A stretch of 13,961 bases of DNA from Chloroflexota bacterium (GTDB taxonomy: Bacteria > Chloroflexota > Dehalococcoidia > GIF9 > UBA5629), in assembly GCA_026389695.1 (NCBI GenBank), contig JAPLHI010000133.1, positions 1-13,961 of the forward strand. Direction: 5' to 3'. Shown in pieces: positions 6,561-11,793 of this stretch. Below the pieces are notes generated by a model that worked only from the letters and a program-made list of their open reading frames with translations, had not been told where the DNA came from and searched no databases. How positions within the stretch are numbered: the stretch's first letter is position 1; every line of letters begins with the position of its first letter. A program made the translations under genes and the position numbers.

Positions 6561-6590
6561 CTTCCGCGACACTGCAAGTACAAGCTGGCT

Positions 6591-6619
6591 TTTACTGATT
6601 AAGGCATTCAGGGTAAAAT
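6591..6619 (+). promoter_or_regulatory. Candidate promoter for the PAS/HD-GYP gene
   Basis: TTTACT at 6591-6596 (four of six -35 bases) and TAAAAT at 6614-6619 (five of six -10 bases) are spaced by 17. The predicted start near 6626 leaves a leader of about 65 bases before the ATG at 6692. Confidence 0.45.
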
Positions 6620-6691
6620 TAATGGGTAAAAATTCTGTGGTTGTATTTTTCATGTCGAAGTGATTATCAGGGATACAGGGGAGGCACCGGG

Positions 6692-8872
6692 ATGGTGATA
6701 GGAAGTGATTTTATGGATATAATCTCCGATAGAACGGATGTCCTGAAAATATTGCCTGAAGCAGCGGAGGAGCTGTGCTCCGCCCTGTTCAGGAATTCCC
6801 CTGCGGGAATTTACATTACCCGCAACGGCAAATTCATCTACACCAACATCGAGTTCCGCAGGATCACGGGCTACACACAGGATGAGCTTTCCGGCAAAGA
6901 TTACCTCCGCCTGATCAATCCCCGTTACAGGCAGATGCCCAAGCAGAACGTGGCCTCGCTCTGGGAAGAAGATGACACCTCCGCCCACGAATTTAAAATC
7001 ACTACTAAAGAAGGAAAAAAGAAGTGGATCTCCGAAAAGATCACCTATTTGAAATACGGCGGGAACTGGCTGACGATGGGGCACTGGCTGGATATCAGCG
7101 AGCACCATGCCGTGGAGAAAGCCTGGCGGGAAGCTGAAAGACGCTTCCAGGCTGCCTTCGAAGACCTTTCCATGGGCATGAGCATCATCAGCATCGACGG
7201 TATTTTTCTCAAGGCCAATAAATCCTTTTTTGACATGATAGGCTACGACGAAAAAGAAGTACTGGAAAGCCGTTTTGAAGATATCCTGCACCCGGAAGAC
7301 CACAGGACAGCCGGGGATTTGATGCAATTGTTCCTCTCGCTGGAGAAGCCCGAGGAACCAATACACAAACGCCTCATCTGCAAGGACGGACGCACTGTCT
7401 GGGTTGCCCTGGTTATCTCCCTGATAGGAGATTCCGAAGGCGCCCCTTCTTATTTTATCGTCCATTTCAGCGACATTACGGAGCAGAAACGCATCGAGGA
7501 AGGCCTCAAAGAGGAGGAACGGCTCTACCGCTCGCTGGTTGATAGCTCCCTCGAGCCTATTGCGGTGGCCGACCTGGATTGCCACCTTACTCACGTCTCC
7601 CTGAAGCTGCTCAGCCTGCTCGGTTACGCCGGCAGTTCGGAGCTGCTGGGTAAAAAAATTGACAGCCTGGTGGCGTCCCCGGAACGTGACCGCGTTGAGC
7701 CCTGGATACTGGACTGCATGAAGCAGGGCACGCCGGGGAACCTGGGATGCGGCGTAGTGAAAAAAGACGGCAGCTTGCTTCCTACAGCCTTAAATGTCTC
7801 ATGGGTCAGCAACGATAAGGGCGCGCCGATGTGCATCGTAATCGGCCTTAAAGAAACCGCGGCGGCGGCGGGGCCTCCGACCGCGGTACGCGATGCGCAA
7901 TCAAGTCAGTCGATAGCCCTGGAAAATACGGCCACTCCCATAGCCCTCGTCAACGAGGATACCACCATCGCGCTGGTAAACGCCGCCTTCGAGAAGCTGG
8001 CGGGGTACCCGCGTGAAGAAATAGAGGGGAAGAAGAGCTGGGTGGAATTCGTTGCCAAAGAAGACCTCAACCGGCTTAAAAGGTATCACCTGCTGAGACG
8101 TTTGGATCCGGGCGCGGCGCCCGATACCTATGAATTCAAATTTGCCGCTAAATCCGGAGATATCAAGGATGTCCGTATTACAATTAGCCTTGTGCCGGGC
8201 ACAGGTAAGACGGTGGCTACGCTAACAGACCTCACCGAAACAAACCATGAAAAGGTGGCTCAGAGCCTGGTACAACTCGAAAAAACCATCAATGGCACCA
8301 TCGAAGCCTTCGCTAAAATCGTGGAGATGCGGGATCCCCATACTTCAGGTCACCAGGAACGGGTGTCTACACTTGCCAGCGCAATTGCCGTGGAAATGGG
8401 GTTGCCGGAGGATCAGGTCAAGGGGATAGTCATGGCAGGTAAAACCTATGACATCGGCAAAGCATATATACCCGCCGAGCTGCTCAGTAAACCGGGACGC
8501 TTGAATGCCCTCGAGTACCAGATCATCCAGGCACACGCGCAGGGCAGCTACGATATACTCCGATCGATCGATTTCCCCTGGCCTGTAGCCGAGATCGCGT
8601 TTCAGCACCAGGAGAGGCTTGACGGGTCAGGATATCCGCGTGGCCTGATCGGCAAAGATATCATGCTCGAGGCCAAAATCCTCATGGTGGCGGACGTGGT
8701 GGAAGCCATGTCGGCGCACCGTCCCTTCCGACCCAGCCTCGGCATCGATGCCGCGCTGGAAGAGATTTCAAAAAACAGCGGTGTACTCTATGACGCCGAC
8801 GTTGTAACAGCATGCATCAAGCTATTCCGGGAAAAAGGTTTTTCTTTTAAGAAGCTGGAAGACGGCTCGTAA
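6692..8872 (+). CDS. Cytosolic four-PAS protein with HD-GYP-type output domain (HD His replaced)
   Basis: A 726-residue signalling protein with no signal peptide or membrane span. Four PAS domains occupy roughly 30-145, 150-275, 278-390 and 406-520; each opens with a PAS pattern (NSPAGIYITRNGKFIYTN, FEDLSMGMSIISIDG, VDSSLEPIAVADL, LENTATPIALVNED). The output domain at about 530-715 resembles HD-GYP phosphodiesterases that cleave cyclic-di-GMP: MRDPHTSGHQERV (Met546 to His554), DIGK, IPAELLSKPGRLNALE, and HQERLDGSGYP. Two expected metal ligands differ: the HD pair is Tyr586-Asp587, and the HHE triplet reads His639-Gln640-Glu641. Activity is therefore doubtful; it may be a c-di-GMP sensor or a degenerate enzyme. 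The start at ATG 6692 is chosen for GGGGAGG at 6678-6684, seven bases upstream; a TTG at 6641 would add 17 unneeded residues. It is divergent from the LivK-like gene. Confidence 0.9.
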   Translation: MVIGSDFMDIISDRTDVLKILPEAAEELCSALFRNSPAGIYITRNGKFIYTNIEFRRITGYTQDELSGKDYLRLINPRYRQMPKQNVASLWEEDDTSAHEFKITTKEGKKKWISEKITYLKYGGNWLTMGHWLDISEHHAVEKAWREAERRFQAAFEDLSMGMSIISIDGIFLKANKSFFDMIGYDEKEVLESRFEDILHPEDHRTAGDLMQLFLSLEKPEEPIHKRLICKDGRTVWVALVISLIGDSEGAPSYFIVHFSDITEQKRIEEGLKEEERLYRSLVDSSLEPIAVADLDCHLTHVSLKLLSLLGYAGSSELLGKKIDSLVASPERDRVEPWILDCMKQGTPGNLGCGVVKKDGSLLPTALNVSWVSNDKGAPMCIVIGLKETAAAAGPPTAVRDAQSSQSIALENTATPIALVNEDTTIALVNAAFEKLAGYPREEIEGKKSWVEFVAKEDLNRLKRYHLLRRLDPGAAPDTYEFKFAAKSGDIKDVRITISLVPGTGKTVATLTDLTETNHEKVAQSLVQLEKTINGTIEAFAKIVEMRDPHTSGHQERVSTLASAIAVEMGLPEDQVKGIVMAGKTYDIGKAYIPAELLSKPGRLNALEYQIIQAHAQGSYDILRSIDFPWPVAEIAFQHQERLDGSGYPRGLIGKDIMLEAKILMVADVVEAMSAHRPFRPSLGIDAALEEISKNSGVLYDADVVTACIKLFREKGFSFKKLEDGS

Positions 8873-8958
8873 AAGGAAGACAGGGAAATCCATATACGCT
8901 AAAATCGACGATACAGGCATTCATCAGCTCATGGACATTATGACGGGGATTAACAGGT

Positions 8959-9720
8959 TTACTGCCGGCTCCTCTGCCTCAGGGCCTCGTACATCACCAC
9001 CGCCGCCGCTACGGAAGCGTTCAGCGACGCGATTTGACCCCGCATGGGGATAAATGCAATGAAATCGCACCTCTTCCTGACCAGGTCCGATAACCCTTTG
9101 CCCTCACCCCCGATGACTAAGGCTGTAGGCAGCTTGAAATCGCTTTTACTGTAATCCAGCTCCCCCGTCATGTCTATGCCGGTGACCCAGACATTATTTT
9201 TTTTCATCGTTACTATTGCCTGGGAAATATTGGTTACCATTGCTACCGGCATGTATTCCACCGCTCCTGCTGAAGCCCGGGCTACTGCCGGGGTCAGCCC
9301 CACCGCCCTTCTTTCACGTATCACAACTCCATGGACTCCCGTAGCCTCGGCGGTTCTCAGAATTGCCCCCAGGTTTTGCGGATCCTCGATGCCGTCCAGT
9401 ATTAAATACAACGGTGGCTCATTTTTTTCTCTGGAAATTGCGAAAAGCTCCTCCAGGCTGATATATTTTTTGGCTGCTGCGAAGGCAATCACTCCCTGGC
9501 TGGAGCCGGTTGAGCCCTGCACATCCATAGCCTGCCTGTCCACATACTCAACCCGAATCCCTTTGACCTTGGCCAGTTGAAGTATCTGATCGACAGCGCC
9601 CTGGCTCTTGATGTTTCTGTCCAGCAATATTTTGCTGATAGGCCGGCCTGCCCTGAGCGCTTCAATTACCGGGTTTCTGCCTTCAATAATCCCCATCGGC
9701 ACCTGACTCAACCGGTTCAT
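8959..9720 (-). CDS. rlmB: RlmB/TrmH-family 23S rRNA (guanosine-2'-O-)-methyltransferase
   Basis: A 253-residue SpoU-class methyltransferase that puts a 2'-O-methyl group on a guanosine of 23S rRNA (G2251 in E. coli numbering) using S-adenosylmethionine. The N-terminal RNA-binding part begins GIIEGRNPVIEALRAGRPISKILL. The knotted catalytic domain shows motif 1 LDGIEDPQNLGAILRTAEA, motif 2 VIGGEGKGLS, and motif 3 IPMRGQIASLNASVAAAVV. All three are intact and length is normal. The ATG at 9720 overlaps the stop of the upstream gene (TGATG), so the two are translationally coupled; a GTG at 9723 would add one residue. Other SpoU members could modify a different site, so the exact target is by homology. 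Confidence 0.92.
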   Translation of the reverse strand: MNRLSQVPMGIIEGRNPVIEALRAGRPISKILLDRNIKSQGAVDQILQLAKVKGIRVEYVDRQAMDVQGSTGSSQGVIAFAAAKKYISLEELFAISREKNEPPLYLILDGIEDPQNLGAILRTAEATGVHGVVIRERRAVGLTPAVARASAGAVEYMPVAMVTNISQAIVTMKKNNVWVTGIDMTGELDYSKSDFKLPTALVIGGEGKGLSDLVRKRCDFIAFIPMRGQIASLNASVAAAVVMYEALRQRSRQ

Positions 9721-10190
9721 CACCCGTCCATCTTCACTTCCATCACTTCCTGGAAATTGCGCACGATGTAATACGCTTTCACCTTCACCCTGAACAGGGC
9801 GGCCCCCGGGGAGTTGGCGAATTTTTCCAGGTTGTGATGCTTGACAAGATAGAGCTTTAGCAAGTTCTCTTTGTGGTTGCCTTTGACTTCCTCGGCTGTG
9901 CCCACCGCGGTTACCGCCACGGCGTTGCGGAAATCCGAGTCATGGTTAGTGCGGCTGTCCACCAGTACTGAGACGCTGTTGCTGGCAAGCAGGTTGGCAT
10001 ATTTACGCGTCTCCCTGTTGGTGACAAAAAGTATGTCTTTGAGGTCCTCGGTAACTGCGAAGGCAATCAGGTTGTTATAAGGCCTCGATGACTGCTGCGT
10101 GGCCAGCGCCGCAAAAAGCTGTGTCTTAAACAGCTCCCTGAGCAGCCTCTTAAGCTGTAACTCTTCGTCAGGCAAACCGGCCTCCCGCAA
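9720..10190 (-). CDS. PNPOx-like split-barrel flavin-binding protein
   Basis: A protein of up to 156 residues with the pyridoxamine 5'-phosphate oxidase-like split-barrel pattern: RELFKTQLFAALATQQSSRPYNNLIAF, then DILFVTNRETRKYANLLASNSVSVLVDSR, and a beta-strand-rich tail ALFRVKVKAYYIVRNFQEVMEV. Members bind FMN, F420 or haem and many are small general oxidoreductases; the substrate cannot be told here. TTG 10190 is the outer start. TTG 10175 is an alternative with GGGAGG five bases upstream; a TAAAAT hexamer on the minus strand at 10205-10200 lies nine bases before TTG 10190. It is the first gene of a two-gene unit with rlmB, overlapping it by one to four bases. Confidence 0.8.
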   Translation of the reverse strand: MREAGLPDEELQLKRLLRELFKTQLFAALATQQSSRPYNNLIAFAVTEDLKDILFVTNRETRKYANLLASNSVSVLVDSRTNHDSDFRNAVAVTAVGTAEEVKGNHKENLLKLYLVKHHNLEKFANSPGAALFRVKVKAYYIVRNFQEVMEVKMDG

Positions 10191-10201
10191 TTTTCATATA
10201 T

Positions 10202-10254
10202 TTTACCACTAATAAGCATGGCAGGTTTATACTACAAATTTACCACTTAAAGTG
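10202..10254. promoter_or_regulatory. Possible operator sites in the PNPOx/membrane-protein divergent spacer
   Basis: TTTACCACT is repeated exactly at 10202-10210 and 10239-10247, 37 bases apart. The second copy runs into the 11-bp palindrome CACTTAAAGTG at 10244-10254. TATAGT at 10261-10266 is a possible -10 for the + strand gene. Paired sites in a divergent spacer suggest regulator binding, but the words are short and AT-rich. Confidence 0.25.
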
Positions 10255-10295
10255 ATAGCATATAGTAAACAGCTAAAACAGCAAGGGAGGACGAA

Positions 10296-10565
10296 ATGCA
10301 ACTTAATCTCGATCCGGTACTGATGATCAACCTGGTTTTATGCGTGGTTATACTGGTCATGGGCATCTGGGAATACACAAAAAGCAAATCGTGGCTACCA
10401 CTCTATATCGGTATTGCCTTCGGACTTTTCGGCGTTTCCCACCTGATCACAATGCTGGGCCTGGGAACGGGATTGTCGGGGGTAATCATCATGGTCAGGC
10501 TGCTGGCTTATGTGCTGGTTATCTTTGCTCTCTACCAGGTGATAGCGAAAAAGAAAAACGCCTGA
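10296..10565 (+). CDS. Small three-helix membrane protein, unknown function
   Basis: An 89-residue hydrophobic protein with three predicted membrane helices at about 7-25 (VLMINLVLCVVILVMGIW), 34-54 (LPLYIGIAFGLFGVSHLITML) and 58-82 (GLSGVIIMVRLLAYVLVIFA), and a basic C-terminus (AKKKNA). This looks like a fragment of the multi-helix sensor regions found before some kinases, but no output domain follows. GGGAGG precedes the ATG by six bases, so expression is likely. Its stop is one base from the stop of the convergent gene, across a CCTGATTCAGG palindrome. I do not recognise a named family. Confidence 0.75.
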   Translation: MQLNLDPVLMINLVLCVVILVMGIWEYTKSKSWLPLYIGIAFGLFGVSHLITMLGLGTGLSGVIIMVRLLAYVLVIFALYQVIAKKKNA

Positions 10566-10566
10566 T

Positions 10567-11115
10567 TCAGGGCAGGGACAAATTTTCCGACAGGTAAGTT
10601 ACGTTTTCCTTATTGATCGCCGCAAACTCAAACCAGGAATATCCGCCAGGTAAAGCAGGCGAAATCTCCACATTGGTAAGCGGAAGGAAGCTTACCTTGG
10701 CCTCTATGGTGTCCGCCAGTTGTTCCCAGGTATCGCTGTAAACCTGCCCGGTAACCGTGAACGGTGTCTCATAGATCTTCACCTTTACCGGCACCTTTTG
10801 CCTGTACGGATAGGCGCTCAAGGGTTTTTCCTTTTTGTCCCTCTCATGCTGCGCGATAAAAATTATATTGTGCTTGGCTATGTACAAGCGGGGGTGATTC
10901 GATTCAACGCCGGCCATATCTATTATCTGCACATCTTCCAGCGACAAAAAATCCAGTCCCCGCGATGACGCCCCTACAGGAACACCCTCATTCAGGGCAT
11001 CGATGAGGCGCTGCCCGTATTCACATCTAATAATGCCGGTGAATACATATTCCCTGGTGCACACCAGGATTTCAAATTGCCTTGCCAGTTCGTTGTCGCC
11101 CGCTTCGCCTTTCAT
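10567..11115 (-). CDS. Unrecognised protein with two copies of one domain
   Basis: A 182-residue soluble protein with no signal peptide or membrane helix. It consists of two related halves. Copy A (about 23-91) has FTG at 25-27, LIDAL at 37-41, FLSLEDVQI at 56-64 and IAKHNIIFI at 79-87. Copy B (about 117-178) has VTG at 121-123, LADTI at 133-137, FLPLTNVEI at 143-151 and AINKENVTYL at 166-175. A basic linker (KVPVKVK) joins them. The strand-rich pattern suggests a small beta-barrel or sheet domain; it reminds me of a DUF6812-like fold seen in Chloroflexota, but that is weak. A promoter candidate with a perfect TTGACA lies upstream at 11176-11204. Function is unknown. Confidence 0.75.
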   Translation of the reverse strand: MKGEAGDNELARQFEILVCTREYVFTGIIRCEYGQRLIDALNEGVPVGASSRGLDFLSLEDVQIIDMAGVESNHPRLYIAKHNIIFIAQHERDKKEKPLSAYPYRQKVPVKVKIYETPFTVTGQVYSDTWEQLADTIEAKVSFLPLTNVEISPALPGGYSWFEFAAINKENVTYLSENLSLP

Positions 11116-11175
11116 GATGCTGCCGCCTGCGTCTGTAACATTTATCTTGCCTGCCTAATTCCCGGATAAGTATAT

Positions 11176-11204
11176 ACTATTGCAGAGGTACTGATTGATG
11201 TCAA
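11176..11204 (-). promoter_or_regulatory. Candidate promoter for the duplicated-domain gene
   Basis: On the minus strand a perfect TTGACA (11204-11199) is followed after 17 bases by AATAGT (11181-11176, four of six). A nearby TATACT at 11174-11169 has a better sequence but a 24-base spacing. The start would fall about 55 bases before the ATG. Confidence 0.4.
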
Positions 11205-11243
11205 GCAGGGGGGATTTAAGTGCCAGTTTGAACAGAATTCAAA

Positions 11244-11330
11244 TATTAAAATTCTAAACCCTAAATCCTAAACAAATTCAAAACTCCATAGTGGACGTGT
11301 TCATGTCATTACGAGCGAAGCGTGGTAATC
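11244..11330 (+). repeat. Second copy of the AT-rich string plus hairpin unit
   Basis: An AT-rich string (11244-11283, containing TAAATCCTAAACAAATTCAA, one mismatch from 674-694) is followed about 20 bases later by a compact hairpin unit at 11305-11330, starting GTCATTACGAGCG and ending GTGGTAATC. The order matches the patch after hypF. Here the stem is shorter, but ATTAC and GTAAT still pair. It lies within the 678-base spacer between the convergent-side gene and the secreted repeat protein. Confidence 0.7.
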
Positions 11331-11387
11331 GTAGGGGCGTACCTTCAGGTGCGCCCGCATTGGGCGGGTTTTAAAACCCGCCCCTAC
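11331..11387. repeat. Palindromic element with GTAGGGGCG / CGCCCCTAC arms
   Basis: Nine-base inverted arms, GTAGGGGCG (11331-11339) and CGCCCCTAC (11379-11387), enclose ACCTTCAGGT and a perfect 22-bp palindrome at 11362-11383 centred on TTTTAAAA and flanked by GGGCGGG and CCCGCCC. It abuts the hairpin repeat with no gap, so two palindromic families are stacked. There is no T run, so it is not a classic terminator, though it could form a strong cruciform or RNA hairpin. Confidence 0.75.
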
Positions 11388-11464
11388 ATTAAGGAACGAC
11401 CGTGCATATTTACCTTCCCGCCTCAAAGGCAAATGAAGAGGCCAGACAAAGCCCTGCCGGAACA

Positions 11465-11626
11465 GTGACCCCGGCTGTCAGGATTCTGATCGTCGATGTG
11501 AAGTGGTGATGAGGAAATGAGGACGCCAGGATGCTGCGCCGCCCGGCCAAACTTTTCAACCTGGAAGAACTCAGGATGATGCTACAGGAAATCCTCGAAG
11601 GGAAGCCTGTTTACTCCACGCTTTAA
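11465..11626 (+). pseudogene. Decayed response-regulator receiver relic
   Basis: In one frame, a GTG at 11465 opens VTPAVRILIVDV, close to the usual start of a receiver domain (ILIVDDE), then hits TGA codons at 11507 and 11510. Still in the same frame, 11546-11626 reads AKLFNLEELRMMLQEILEG and ends at TAA 11624-11626, much like the last strand and helix of receivers (KP-F-x-x-EEL). The middle of the domain, with the phospho-Asp, is missing. This looks like an internally deleted gene of about 160 bases. The similarity is short and should be treated as tentative. Confidence 0.4.
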
Positions 11627-11737
11627 CCCGCATTCCTCCTCCTCCGACTACCGTGCAAACTCGCTTACGTTCCGCATCTAAACCATTTAGGCCGCGTTTC
11701 GTTATTAATACCGGGAAACACACAAAAGGAGGAGTAA

Positions 11738-11749
11738 ATGCGCGCTTAA
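11738..11749 (+). promoter_or_regulatory. Three-codon leader mini-ORF (Met-Arg-Ala-stop)
   Basis: ATG-CGC-GCT-TAA follows a strong ribosome site (AAGGAGGA at 11726-11733, five bases before the ATG). Its stop overlaps the start of the hairpin at 11748-11780. A Shine-Dalgarno this good for a three-codon frame is unusual and suggests a leader peptide, or else the remains of a lost start. Confidence 0.4.
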
Positions 11750-11780
11750 AAAGGGTTACTTTAATCGGGTAAACTTTTTT
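11748..11780 (+). terminator. Hairpin with T6 tract before the secreted-protein gene (possible attenuator)
   Basis: AAAAAGGGTTAC (11748-11759) can pair with GTAAACTTTTTT (11769-11780) with one mismatch and one G-T pair, around a nine-base loop. The right arm ends in six Ts, and the Shine-Dalgarno of the next gene (AGGAGGT, 11782-11788) follows at once. The stem is AT-rich and thus weak as a terminator; it may instead control access to the ribosome site or termination, depending on translation of the mini-ORF. Confidence 0.35.
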
Positions 11781-11793
11781 CAGGAGGTATCAA

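Noticed and set aside
6650..7594. 314-codon minus-strand open frame inside the PAS/HD-GYP gene
   Set aside because: It is antisense to four clear PAS modules, has no recognisable domain and no ribosome site; it is a coding shadow.
10560..10572. Shared terminator between the convergent genes ending at 10565 and 10567
   Set aside because: CCTGATTCAGG is a five-base-pair stem with a one-base loop and no T run, too small to call a terminator.
11331..11387. Intrinsic terminator at the GTAGGGGCG palindrome
   Set aside because: No T tract follows on either strand, and the element has the look of a dispersed repeat rather than a gene-end signal.
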